Source: Temnothorax longispinosus
Lineage: Eukaryota > Arthropoda > Insecta > Hymenoptera > Formicidae
Assembly (NCBI RefSeq): GCF_030848805.1
Contig: NW_027270036.1
Coordinates: 319,965 to 383,964 of the forward strand
Direction: 5' to 3'
DNA length: 64,000 nt
Part shown: positions 32,273-43,704 of the stretch, piece after piece
Numbering within the stretch: the first letter of the stretch is position 1
Layout: each line of letters opens with the position of its first letter
The notes under the pieces: model-generated
What the model was told of the DNA's origin: nothing
What the model saw: the letters and a program-made list of their open reading frames with translations, nothing else
The model's database searches: none
Translations under genes and position numbers: made by a program

Positions 32273-33120
32273 TATATATATATATATATACATGCGTGTA
32301 TTTCAATTTTCTAAATTTCTCTCGCAATATACGGTATGTACATGAAATTATAAACAGAACTCTATCCCAAATTCCGCCACGAAATATTCTATACATATTT
32401 ATACTAAAATTTAAGCAACGTTAACGAAAGGTTTTGTGAGAAATATGATAGAATTTATTATTTCAGCTTTACAAAATTAGCTAGGAAGAGACTTGGTTTA
32501 CAATTAAAACATCTTATCCACACTCATCCATCCATACCATGCGTACACTATATAAACACTCTCTTAAGCTAACCTAACTTCTTAAACCTAATCTATCACA
32601 GCCTTATCTTTGGCTTTATTTATTTCAAAGAATAAAATAAATTTTCGCCAGTAATAAAATAAAATCAGTGTTTAATGATCGGCCTGACTGGCAATATATT
32701 AAAAATTATAACAATTTTTTTATTTCCTTTCTCTTTTTAAATTCCTTCTCCCTCTCGTTCCATAATTTCCGCAACATCTTACCCTTATCTAAATCTAGTT
32801 CATCACTCCACAGCCTTTTCCACTTCTCCGTCCCGTCATTACCTAAATCCTTAAACCATACTTACTCTCTGACATTTCTCTACATAATGTTCCATACAGT
32901 CATTGCCATCACCGTTGTGCGAAATATGTATCGCGGCAAAATGATAGAATTGTAATTTCCATTCCTCGATTCCCGAATATGCATGTATATAAAATATATA
33001 TTAAAATATACACATATATATTGGAAATGCGTATGTAAAATTATAGATAAGACTCTTTTATATTTGTACAATTATTATATTTCTTAAATATAGATAAATC
33101 GCGCAAAAATATCTGCTCCG
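32273..33120. other. AT-rich intergenic sequence
   Basis: No gene supported. A phrase near 32330-32380 (GTATGTACATGAAATTATAAACAGAACTCT) recurs in diverged form near 33020-33060. Confidence 0.45.
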
Positions 33121-33349
33121 ATTCTCCGATTAAACAGCCACCGTCGCCTCGATACTCCTCAATTACTGATTGCGGGAGTTAATTATTCGCCAGGCTAATG
33201 ATCACTAATTGTTTGCGATATACAACACTCGCGTTTCGAGAGACAGCTACACACGCGACGTCGACCAGACACCATTGAGACAGAACGTAGAATACAGCTA
33301 GTTATAAACCTGTGAAAGTTAATGAAAGATTCGGCATACGTTGATCTCT

Positions 33350-34690
33350 TATCGTTCGTTAAAAGTTTTCGGTATTTTTGAACCGGCCGCAGCCGCGCGC
33401 GTCGTGCCGCGTAGGAGGGGTAGGCCGTGACGTCACCGCGCGGGGCGCGCCGGGACAGAGGACGTTCCGTCCCTCGCATTCCTCGCATTATCTTTTGAGT
33501 CGCTCAAACGAGTGCCACGGGAGGATATGCGCGATCACTCTTTCGCAATTAAACGATGCCACGGGCGTACTATCGAGCTCGCCTCGATGCCATGCATAAA
33601 TGATACGCAACACGTCGTTTCTGTTTTTTCGAGCAGGTATTTCATTTGAGATACGAGAAACGGCCCGCGAATCGCCGTACGTTTTTCTCTCGCAATCGCT
33701 GCTCCTTTAACGACGTGAATTGAGAATGGAAGAGCCGCGGAGGTGTCGATTGCTCGTCAACGCGTGTACCTACTTACGCGTTTATTCGAGATACATTGCG
33801 CGAGTTTTCCCGGAGAAGATATTTCGCTCGAGATTACAAGAAATGGCCCGCGGATCGCCGCGCCTGCACCGGCCATCTTTCTCTCACGATCGCTGCTCCT
33901 ACGACGACGTGAATTGAACAAGAAGAACTGTGAAAGTGTCGATCGCTTGTTAAAGTGTACGTGTAGTTTCCGTGTGGACTTATGCGATTCATTCAATCGA
34001 GATACACCTCGATCATACGTCGCGCGAGTGATATCGAAGTACAAATCGCGTGGCTGCTCTGACTCGCGTAGTACCGCGCAGTACTGAAAAACGATGTCAT
34101 GATTGTTCATTGGCGGAACGTCGCGAGCACACAGCCGGCAGTGGATCGGGCTCGCGCCAGCGCTCGTCACGACGACGTATCACACGGTGATTGTTACAGT
34201 GCGTATGTACAACTTGTAGTGAACTCGATACCGTCAGGTTTGATAATCGTGTGGTGTAGACTTATGTGGCACTCGTGCGTCAGCGGCTCGCCGAAAAGTG
34301 TGTTAGAAACGGGCAATAAGAATCGTGAAGAGATTGTGTATAAGAACATTGTTGATGGAAGTGGCAATTCGGTAGAATGCTCACAGATGGCGTCGGTGTT
34401 ACAGTTCCCTAGTTATCTTTAGCGTTCAGTGTTTTGCGAGCGCTGCGACGACCACGTTGCGCCCCAGCGCCGGAAAAAGGCACGGACCGACGATACTGCG
34501 CAAGCGTGAGTGTGTCGGGACGGGCGTGAAGCCCGCCGAACAAGCAATCGTCTTCCGGCTAGCGAGGCGTAGAGTCGCGTTCTTTTACACGGCGTCGTAT
34601 ATTCGTTTAATTGCTACGCGATTGAAATCCGCCAGACTATTGAGTCTGAGACAGCTCACGAGGACGTCTCCATAATATCAGAGGAAGCAT
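33350..34690. other. GC-rich region, possible promoter or noncoding exon
   Basis: Clearly more GC-rich than its surroundings, with many CpG. It contains a ~180-bp imperfect direct duplication (about 33640-33800 and 33825-34030) sharing AACGGCCCGCG, CGCAATCGCTGCTCCT, ACGACGTGAATTGA and TCGATTGCTCGT. ORFs up to 137 residues on both strands have no recognisable domain. Best reading: a former regulatory or untranslated region. Confidence 0.4.
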
Positions 34691-34745
34691 TGCAGCCCTG
34701 CTCAGAGGCGATTGAAAGTACCTCGCTCGATACGACTGAAGGAAG

Positions 34746-34850
34746 GACGAACTTAGCCATTGCGACGTGGCCTCGTTGAAACGGAACGAAGCGGCCATCT
34801 TGGACATTGCGACGTGGCATCGTTGAAAAGAAACGAAGCGGCCATCTTAT
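34746..34850. repeat. Two ~48-bp tandem units
   Basis: CATTGCGACGTGGC.TCGTTGAAA..GAACGAAGCGGCCATCTT occurs twice in a row. Confidence 0.8.
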
Positions 34851-34863
34851 CAATGGGAGAAGG

Positions 34864-34984
34864 TTCTTACGATTTTGGTCGATGACCATCATTACAAATA
34901 TCACCGGCGGATGCAATCAGGTAACTTACGGTTTTGGTCGATGACCATCATTACAATTTATCACCGGCGGATGCAATCAGGTAA
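34864..34984. repeat. Two ~58-bp tandem units
   Basis: TTTTGGTCGATGACCATCAT ... CACCGGCGGATGCAATCAGG is repeated with few differences. Confidence 0.85.
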
Positions 34985-35077
34985 AATATCGAACTCGTGT
35001 AACTTAGAGATCACATGCGAGATTAATCGGCAACTCTCAATCGGATTATGATGAACGCAAGGTCATCATAAAATGCG

Positions 35078-35234
35078 AAGGATATCGTCCTCGCATAAGG
35101 CACGGAGCGTTGGATATCGTCCTCGCATTTGGCACGGAGCGAAGGATATCGTCCTTGCATAAGGCACGGCGCGATGAATATCGTCCTCGCATAAAACACG
35201 GGACAACGGATTGTATCCTCGCATAAAGGATACG
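35078..35234. repeat. ~33-bp minisatellite, about five units
   Basis: Units built on GGATATCGTCCTCGCATAAG followed by GCACGGAGCG, degenerating toward the right. Confidence 0.85.
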
Positions 35235-35351
35235 TAGCTAACTAAATCTTATGGAATTAATTATCTGTCTGAACTCGGTAGAACTTAAAGTCATTTTGAA
35301 TGATTGCAATCTTCGAATAAAGTCATTAATTATCGATGTGTAGTAATTGAA

Positions 35352-35500
35352 CTTGCATTATCGATGCACACGTTACTCGGATATTTGCGCATAGTTGTAT
35401 TATCTTGCATTATCGATGCACACGTTACTCGGATATTTACGCATAGTTGTATTATCTTGCATTATCGATGCACACGTGATTCGGATATTTACGTATAGTC
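35352..35500. repeat. ~52-bp minisatellite, three units
   Basis: CTTGCATTATCGATGCACAC followed by GTTACTCGGATATTTRCGCA repeats three times; the last unit has GTGATTC. Confidence 0.88.
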
Positions 35501-35793
35501 TGTATTATCTTAACAAAATATTGCGATTCAACCCGTGGCTATTTGCCAGCTATTAACGTTTACGAAACAACGTATTACATACAAAAGGTTAATTATCATT
35601 TAATTACTCACTTGAAATACTTATATAACTGGATTGACTGCGGAAGTTACTGTATCAATGAATAGAAAGAAAGTGCATTATATTGAAGTTATAGAATCTC
35701 ACACAATAATTACATAAACCTAAACATTCTCTCGATTGCTTTACTTTCCATATGTTTATTTGCTTACTTGTTAAGTGAGAGATATATATATGT

Positions 35794-36677
35794 TACGGGC
35801 AAAGTCAGCATGGTGTGCAGTGTCGGCATTGCCCGGGCAATGTCAGCATTGCACAACGCGACTGGGCAAAGTAGTTTATTAGCGGACATTGCCCGATTTG
35901 ATGTGGGCAAAGTTAACACTGCCCATCCAGCGATGGCAATGTCAGCAACGATTATCACATTGCGGACTTTGCTCGGTTCCAAGTGGGCAATGTCGACAAT
36001 GCTAAATCTCCGTGGGCTAAGCTGCGCTAAATAAGGGTAATTCTTCAGTTTAGCTACCTCAGCACAGAAATCGATGCAATTAGGCTTAATCGACGCGTTT
36101 TTGCATGAAACGAACGAATCTGGCAGAAAAAAGTGTCGCTCTGCCCCGCGACGCGAGATATTAATCATCAAAGTTGAACCGACGACATGTAGCAACACTG
36201 AACGTGCCCTGCGGCTATATGCGCACGCTCAAATTTAAATGAATTAATCGTGCAGAATAACCAAGCATCTCGATTCAAGCAGTTAGGTCTCACGCTGGGA
36301 GTTTCATTAGTTTAATTATGCGTGGGAAGCACACACACACACACACACGGGGGGGTGCGAGGGGGGGCCTTCGGCCCCCCCTCCCCCGCACCCACCCCGT
36401 CGGTGGGCAGCGTGGACCTCGCTTTACAACATAAAGTACATGCTAAGTTGTAAAACGAAATTATAAAGTACATGCATGGGGAAGGGTGCTGGGGAGAAAA
36501 GCCTTTCTGTTCACGTGCGCTCACGCATGTAAGCCTCCTTGCACCCCACCATGCATGTGCTTTATAATTTCGCTTTACAACTTAGTATGTACTTTATGTT
36601 GTAAAGCGAGGTCCACGCTGCCTACCGACGGGGTGGGTGCGGGGAAGGGGGGGCCAAAGGCCCCCCCTCGCACCCCC

Positions 36678-36710
<33 letters not shown>

Positions 36711-37270
36711 TCCCACGCATAATTAAACTAATGAAACTCCCAGCGTGAGACCTAACTGCTTGAATCGAGATGCTTGGTTATTCTGCACGATGTAACTGTT
36801 TAATGATTTTCGTTAAAGCAGGGCACATACACACGTGTGTATGCCCTGCTTTATAGAAGTTGTGATTTTCGTTAAAGCAGGGCATACACACGTGTGTATC
36901 TCGCGTCGCGGGGCAGAGCGACACTTTTTTCTGCCAGATTCGTTCGTTTCGTGCAAAAACGCGTCGATTAAGCCTAATTGCATCGATTTCTGTGCTAAGG
37001 TAGCTAAACTGAAGAATTACCCTTATTTAGCGCAGCTTAGCCCACGGAGATTTAGCATTGTCGACATTGCCCACTTGGAACCGAGCAAAGTCCGCAATAA
37101 TGTGATAATCGTTGCTGACATTGCCATCGCTGGATGGGCAGTGTTAACTTTGCCCACATCAAACCGGGCAATTTCCGCTAATAAACTACTTTGCCCAGTC
37201 GCGTTGTGCAATGCTGACATTGCCCGGGCAATGCCGACACTGCACACCATGCTGACTTTGCCCGTAACAT
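35794..37270. mobile_element. ~1.5-kb composite foldback element
   Basis: Outer arms (~35794-36165 and ~36895-37270) are inverted copies with few differences; ends GTTACGGGCAAAGTCAGC. Each arm has about ten GGGCAA/TTGCCC motifs. Inner arms (~36255-36330 and ~36705-36790) pair again, and the centre is a further foldback. ATAT flanks both sides. The ORFs at 36198-35764 (minus) and 36835-37308 (plus) encode the same peptide because they are the two arms. No transposase. Confidence 0.82.
36335..36705. repeat. GC-rich foldback with CA/TG runs (core of the composite element)
   Basis: Left: (CA)n, then GGGGGGGTGCGAGGGG, then GTCGGTGGGCAGCGTGGAC; right: the complement. The middle holds CATGCATG and TTATAATTTCGCTTTACAAC inverted. 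The same element occurs at 57726-58031. Confidence 0.82.
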
Positions 37271-37640
37271 ATACATCTAACGATTATTCTCGACGAATTA
37301 CTAGTTGACACAGTATTTCAACTTATTTATGCTTTGTATATTCTTGCTATATTATGTAATGTGTTTTGAATAATATGTTTAACTTGTATGATCCTTTCTT
37401 CAAACCGATTTAAGTAATGAAACCTCTTGACTGTTTTCTCTGATCGAGATACAAATAACGGAAATCTAAGTTCTTACAGTCATTTATGATGAGAGATTAA
37501 CTTCTTGTAGTGACACATGAGAAAGGATTATGCATTTATAATTCAACATTATCTTATTTTGTATTGATGCTATGTGTTCTCTGTACAACATTTATTACGA
37601 TATATTCCTAGATTATAACATAACTGCCATGGAAATACAC
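37271..37640. other. AT-rich spacer
   Basis: No gene or repeat recognised. Confidence 0.5.
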
Positions 37641-37999
37641 AATCTCTTTACCGACGTAACAACAAGAAAAGTGTCGTTCCCTATTCTGTAATTCTTGAGC
37701 TCAGGCTCTTGCGCGAGCTTGTACGTTTTAAACAAAGTGAAGTGCGTATTTCGCGAGAAAATAGCCGGCCGGTACCGCCGGTATCTGTCGCGCGCGACAC
37801 GACGCGACGTCGTACTTTTGAGCGCCACGGTGCCGCGGGTGTCTAACTCGAATCTTAATTCGTACGTATCTCCTCGTATGTGTAGTTATATTCGAGTTTT
37901 CGTGTGTGATATACAGTGAAAGAATGTTCGGACGAGATCGTCTCTCCCGTGACGCCCGCGTCAATTCTTTTTCTCGGGAGACAAAACACGGGTGGCGCG

Positions 38000-38140
38000 C
38001 GCAGCTACATACTATGCGCGTTTTCGCGAATTGGATTCGCGAATCGTGCATTTGTATACCATGTGTGCTTAGCACGAATGGCATACAAAATGCACGATTC
38101 GCAAATCCGATTCGCAAAAACCCGCATAGTGTAGCCCCTC
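38000..38140. repeat. ~135-bp foldback
   Basis: ACTATGCGCGTTTTCGCGAA ... TGCATTTGTATACCATG pairs with CATACAAAATGCACGATTCG ... CGCATAGTGTA. It lies in a GC-rich stretch (37.69-38.40 kb) like that at 33-34 kb. ORFs through it are incidental. Confidence 0.8.
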
Positions 38141-38309
38141 AGCATAATAACGTCGTCGATGTCGAGCGGATCGTGTCTCTCTTGATATGTAGTAAAGCCC
38201 GCGTTGATTAACTCTGGGAGTGCGTAAAGTGTCGCGCGTTATTTTGGTAATTAGCACGCGCGATCGTAATTAGTCTCTCTTTCGCGAGTGTTGCGTCGAA
38301 CGTGTACGG

Positions 38310-39303
38310 TTGTGCTAGTGAGAAATTGAGGGATATGAGAGGAGGCGGCGCAGGCGGCATGGGAGACATCGGGCGACGGCGGAGCAACCCTGTGGTGAAT
38401 ATTATTTATAATTTATATATTGCTCGTTAACTTCACTTTGGAATTAATTGTTTAATTTTCTTTTTTTGTTTATTTGTAAATCGCCTGGTTGAACGATTCG
38501 TACAAGTGCACCTGAATAATTTGTATAAGTAATAAAAAGGGAAACTTTTGTTTGTGACTTTGTACGAAAGTTTACGGAAAAAATTTCTCCGCGGAAATAA
38601 AATACCTAATTTTGTATTCCTGGTACTTACCTTTGAAAGACGAACAGCATATTTGTGTAATTCATGTAAAATTACTAGGTTTTTTTTTATGTTAATTGTG
38701 TGCATTCGAACGCTAAGTTGGATTTCGTATTTGTGTGTTGCAATAGTAATTTAAAAAAATATAAAATTGAATAACGAATAAGATGTTTGCGCGTAACAAT
38801 TATTTAATCGATTCGATTATTTATGTTACAGAAAATATCCACGCGGGAAGGAGTATCTTCGCATCGAGGGAACAGTAGCTGACATCCCGAGCAGCCTGAG
38901 AGGAGGTGGAGGCCTAGAAGGAGGCATCAGGCGCCGGCGGAGCAACATGCGGTAAATATAATTTATTTATACATATACATATATTATATCTTATACGGAT
39001 GGGTCATTTACTTTTCAACCGGATAGTTATTCAGAAAATAAAAGTTAGAAAAAAAGAGTTTTATTTTAGAAATTTTATAGATGCTTATGTTCAATGGATA
39101 CAGTATCCTTATTAAGAAATTACAAGATTATTTCATTAAATTTGCTTAATAAACAATAATATAAAATTTAGTGTTTAGTAATCCATTTGAAATATTGACT
39201 GTCTTTCTCTTTTGTACCCTGCTTTAATTCGGATTTTATATTTGTTTGTTACAGAATCATCGTAGCGACGTTGCAGAATAACTCCGCTGTTGCGCATCAG
39301 TCG
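38310..39303 (+). other. Three candidate exons, Arg/Gly-rich
   Basis: Candidate exons end or start at good splice sites: exon a to 38394 (GTG/GTGAAT), exon b 38832-38951 (TTACAG before, GTAAAT after), exon c 39255-39303 (TTACAG before, GTGAGT after). Exon b is open in one frame (…SLRGGGGLEGGIRRRRSN…), and exon a contains a similar Arg/Gly string (RGGGAGGMGDIGRRRSN). The a-to-b phase does not keep both frames, while b-to-c does. Could be noncoding or remnants of duplicated exons. Confidence 0.3.
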
Positions 39304-40898
39304 GTGAGTGATGATTAAAATTTTATGATTATTAGGGTAACGAATTTATTACAATTACGTCAAATATATTTGTAGGCTGCCGAGTTTACTTGAAAACGTA
39401 TTCTTTATTGGTTATACGCTTTACAAATTGAGAGCTTCCGAGCTTGCGATCCGTCGCGTGCCGCTGTAACGCTTGCTCTGCCGGGCCCGCACGCCGCTCT
39501 ACCACACCTGCCTACGCTGGGCTACGCGCGTAACAAATAGGGCCCCGCGTGTAATACGCGTGCTACATATTGCAGAGACGCTATGTAAAGTTATATATCA
39601 CAATAAATTATTACATATATTACGTTTCATAGATTCGTTGCCTTAAAATGGAGTGACTGGGTCAGATTAGGATTTAACATTTAATCCTGGGTAAATCACA
39701 TAAATTGATTTATCGTACATTTTGTCATTGTAAATTCCATCCCAAATATCTTTCAGAAGTGTTACATAAATTGGTGCAAGAATGCAATATATACGCTTAG
39801 TTAGAGATGCTTTTAGCCTGCACATATCACGATTGAAGATAAAAAGTACCTTGTATTATTTTAATCATTTATTGTTATGTATAATACAATCTATTTAATA
39901 TACTTTTTCCGTAATCTATTTAACAAAATTGTGTGTGTTTACGATCATTATTTAAAATAACTTTTTTCTATAACGCACCAATTTTAGCCTAAGCTTTCAC
40001 AGTCTATACGTGAGATCTAATAAATGATGTTTCGCAAAACAAAAAATTTTTTGTAATAATTATTTTAAACTTTATTACTTATCGTAATAAGATGTAGCTA
40101 TATCAAATTTCAAATTGTTTGCTCAAGTGCATAAAGTATTCACATTAGCTCAATTGTGCAGGAACTTGATTATCTTTTTCGGATCTGATGTCATTAATTC
40201 TTTATTTCTCATTCTTTTGAGGTGAGACTCGATATGCGAAACAATATCGAAAAAAATGGGCCTTAGATTTTTTTAGTTTGCGTTGGTCAATATTGTTATT
40301 TATTTACATTTTACATTTTTATTTAAGTTCTGTATGCTTATATCAGATTTAAATTGAAGTTCCTATTATTCATAAAATGTAGTCAAATTTATTCGGATTA
40401 TATACGCGGTTGATTAAAAGGTTTTTTCCAAATTAACAGCTCCTAACTAATTAAAATCTTTTTTGTTCTTAATCGAGAAAATGATCACTTGCGTAAATTA
40501 TAGTATATACGATAATAAGATAGATTTTGAACGCTAATAATTTTATAATTACTTAATTTAATTTTGTTACAAATGGCCTTTCGCGACGCGGTCGTGTTTC
40601 GCGCATCTTGGGAAAAAGCGTAAAATAAACTAATAATAATAAAACTAAATAAACTAATAAATTTGGGTAGGCAGGAATAACGCGTTAAGTAAATAGAAAT
40701 ATGGTAGGAATACGAAATATTTAGATAGGAATATGAATATATAGAAGTATGGATAGGCGGGGAATATATACATATATGCATATATATTACTTCGAGTAGG
40801 TATAGGAACACGAAGGTATTGTAACTCGTACTGTTAATTATATAGGATAATGTAATAAATTAAATTTTAATAAATTTCAAATATGTTATAGCTAAGTA
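39304..40898. other. AT-rich sequence with one GC-rich patch
   Basis: 39375-39590 is GC-richer (CGATCCGTCGCGTGCCGCTGT ... GGGCCCCGCG) and may be a fragment of an LTR or other repeat; I cannot place it. The rest has no supported gene; the 108-residue minus ORF (40811-40485) has no domain. Confidence 0.4.
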
Positions 40899-41112
40899 AT
40901 ATTATATATTATTTAATTGTTATATTACCATTTATATATATATTATGTAATAAATCTTAAATTTATTTTATGCCATTTTATTTATTTTTCTAATTAATAT
41001 TATATAATGTAATATTATATATTATTTAATTGTTATATTACCATTTATATATATATTATGTAATAAATCTTAAATTTATTTTATGCCATTTTATTTATTT
41101 TTCTAATTACAA
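40899..41112. repeat. 112-bp tandem duplication
   Basis: The unit from AATATTATATATTATTTAAT to TTTTTCTAATTA... begins at 40899 and again at 41011 with almost no change. 41113-41317 is AT-rich 3' flank of the aminopeptidase. Confidence 0.9.
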
Positions 41113-41317
41113 AGTTTGATTAAAAATATAATTCTTTGCATTAAAATATTGTATAAAGAAAATATAACTTCGCTGTTTTTAGCTTTAAAAAGAATAAATT
41201 ACAAAATAAAAAAGCACGGGATCTAGAATACTATATTGCCTTCTATTTTGCATGATAGAAAGCTATAGATTAATCTTCATTATCACCTTCCGTTAAATTT
41301 AATTTTTCAGTAGTAGT

Positions 41318-41524
41318 TTAAAGATACGCTATTAAAGCAATGAGAGTTGTAAAAACAATGTTCAGTGACTCTAGCCTTGTAGAACTGTCTGGTTCTGGTT
41401 GTATTTCAGGCTTTATGCTCAATATCCATTCTTCAATTTTGTAACCGTTATTTTTGTACCAGAACAAGTTGGTTTCCGCAATAGTGACTGCGGAAAGTAA
41501 TTTTGTTCTCATGGATGACAGGAT
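41318..41524 (-). pseudogene. Aminopeptidase pseudogene, last exon with GPI-like tail
   Basis: Acceptor TCCTTAG at 41525-41531. It encodes the final helices, then SSTRLESLNIVFTTLIALIAYL and a stop. A small residue followed by a hydrophobic end is what a GPI-attachment signal looks like; that is inference. Confidence 0.75.
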
Positions 41525-42021
41525 CTAAGGATACACAGTTATATCATGTACAACTAATTGTAAGTCCACCAACTAGAAGAAAGAATAATACATCATTGCC
41601 ATTTAATATTTATTACATGATGATATTATCTGATTTATAAATGTCGCACTTTTTATGCGAAATACACTTTTTAAATAATAATAGTATATAACTAGTATAT
41701 ATGCTAGATAATAATGTAAAATACTTGTAATAAAATACTTAAAAGTTGATACTGACAAGCAGTTCAGTTAATATACAATATGCAAAAGTAAATATTCGAT
41801 TTCTCTCTTTAGAAATTTAAACTCTTTTTACTTTCAATTTTTTGAAAAAGAATTCTGAATAATCCTACCGTTTTGTATTGATCCTCGCTCGATATCTTGC
41901 GATGCCACATTAACAAACAAATCTGCTACTTTGTCCCATCTTCCGAAACTGTAACGAAAACGTACAAACGTAAGAGTTTTGTTGGTACAATTACAGTAGA
42001 TAGTACTGTAATGACACTCAC

Positions 42022-42735
42022 TATTGGTACAACGCTGTGGTATTTGTTGTTAAAAAGTTGAAAGTAACGTTTACTCCTACTGAACCTGCGTTGTACACGG
42101 ATGCAAATACCGCTGAAACATCTTGTCGTCGAATGGCAGCGCTGGCAGGATCGTATTTTTCAATGGCTTTTTCTAAATAACTATTTAAACAAATTGCTCG
42201 TGAATTCATCGAGTGATTATAAAGTCGGGGATATATCCAAGTAATCAAAAGAGATTATTATTACGACCATTATAATTTTAATTCCATGATATGAAATACG
42301 GAAAAGTAGATTAATTTCATCATTATAAATACACTTACTAATAAAAGTTAAAAATTCGAGTTAATTACATAGCTAATTTTTTAGTTAATTATTTTATCAA
42401 GCGAGTTAAAACCCTTCTCTAAATTAACGTTTCTAAATTATTTTTGTAAGCATATATATATATCAATTATATGTTAAACAAACGAACTGGAAGAATAACA
42501 CTTTACAGTATTCTTTGTTTAAAATAGTTTACATTATATATATTATATTATCAGGTTGGAAACTTACTTTTGGAGCACCGTCTCATTTGTCGAGTATCCG
42601 AGCGCATTAATAATGATCTTCTTCTCTGTTGCAAAGTTCGTCAGTAGATACTGACTCCACAGGAATTCCCAATCATCAGTCTGTCCTTCTTTTATTGCGG
42701 TACAATAAATTGCTGGTCGTGCATTAGTTGGAATT
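42022..42735 (-). pseudogene. Aminopeptidase pseudogene, two ERAP1_C-type exons
   Basis: Exon 42735-42568 (ARPAIYCTAIKEG ... WEFLWSQYL) ends AA/GTAAGT; exon 42180-42022 (YLEKAIEKYDPASAAIRRQD) starts after AAATAG and ends TA/GTGAGT. Joined phase is correct, and the order matches the C-terminal helical domain of M1 enzymes. Confidence 0.82.
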
Positions 42736-43129
42736 CTATGAATAAGAAAAGCTTGTTAGATAAAAATAAGAAATTCCGTAATGAAATAAACTTCAAATTT
42801 GATCATTAAGATGCACCGACAGATTTGGTTCTCGGATCTCTTAATCAGCACATAATTATTTAAATTCTAATAAATATAATTCTAATTCTTTTTAGAATCT
42901 TTTTTAAACCCCGTTTTACAATTTTCCAAGATAATTTTAAGTTGTAACATTTTCATTCTCAGTATGCGTTTAATTTTAAGTTGTATATTTTATAACGTTT
43001 TTAATTTAAAATAGAAAATCCTGATTCTTGTATGGACTGAGGTAATCGACACGGACAAATATATCAGATTTAAGATTGAAACAATTAGTATCAATTTAAT
43101 AATTTTATCGAAACTTGTTGGAATCTTAC

Positions 43130-43704
43130 CGTACGGAATTATCCTTACGCCAATGCATAAATAGGTTTTTAGCTGTGCTGACACATTCCGCTTTATTTAA
43201 CTGGCAGGCCCATTGAAGAATTATTTTCCGATTTAATTTGTCTAAATACGTATTATCAGCGCGGTCAGAGAATCCTAATCTGTTATACATATTGAATAAT
43301 AATTTCAAAACGTATTCATTTAGCTCCTTCTGGGAACTCTGCTGTTCAAATCTTCCGTAAATGAATGATAGGCCATTGAAGAATGCTTTCCAAGGCAAAT
43401 GATATGTCTTTTGTGTCAAATATTTCGATGCGTTCATCAATAATTCGTACTCCACGTAATTAGCGCGAGCTAAGTTAAAGAGATCGTCTATAATTTGAGC
43501 ACAATTCAAGACATGGATAGCTTTGAATCCTTTATTATTTAGCTTCGCAATTAATCTTTTTTATTAAAAAGTGTCATAATTAACACGGTAGAAGCCAGTT
43601 TGTTTGTAATTCACGATGAACCAATCATTAATAGGATTAATATATACTCCTAGAGGGTTTGGTCCTAGCCACAATCCTTTGTGCTCTAAAGTAACATCAA
43701 TACC
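43130..43704 (-). pseudogene. Aminopeptidase pseudogene, exon with two adjacent stops
   Basis: GLWLGPNPLGVYINPINDWF and KQTGFYRVNYD precede TAA TAA (43566-43561). The frame then resumes as KRLIAKLNNKGFKAIHVLNC to the donor CG/GTAAGA. In relatives two ordinary residues stand where the stops are. Confidence 0.82.

Noticed and set aside
31827..32293. Tyr-Ile repeat ORFs on both strands
   Set aside because: They read the TA microsatellite and the 214-bp MITE.
33195..34422. Overlapping ORFs up to 137 residues in GC-rich sequence
   Set aside because: Open on both strands by composition; no domain, signal or splice support.
35078..35500. CRISPR-like direct repeats
   Set aside because: Units are contiguous minisatellites without unique spacers, in a eukaryotic context.
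35764..37308. Two ORFs of 144 and 157 residues as a gene pair
   Set aside because: They are the two arms of one inverted repeat; no start context or domain.
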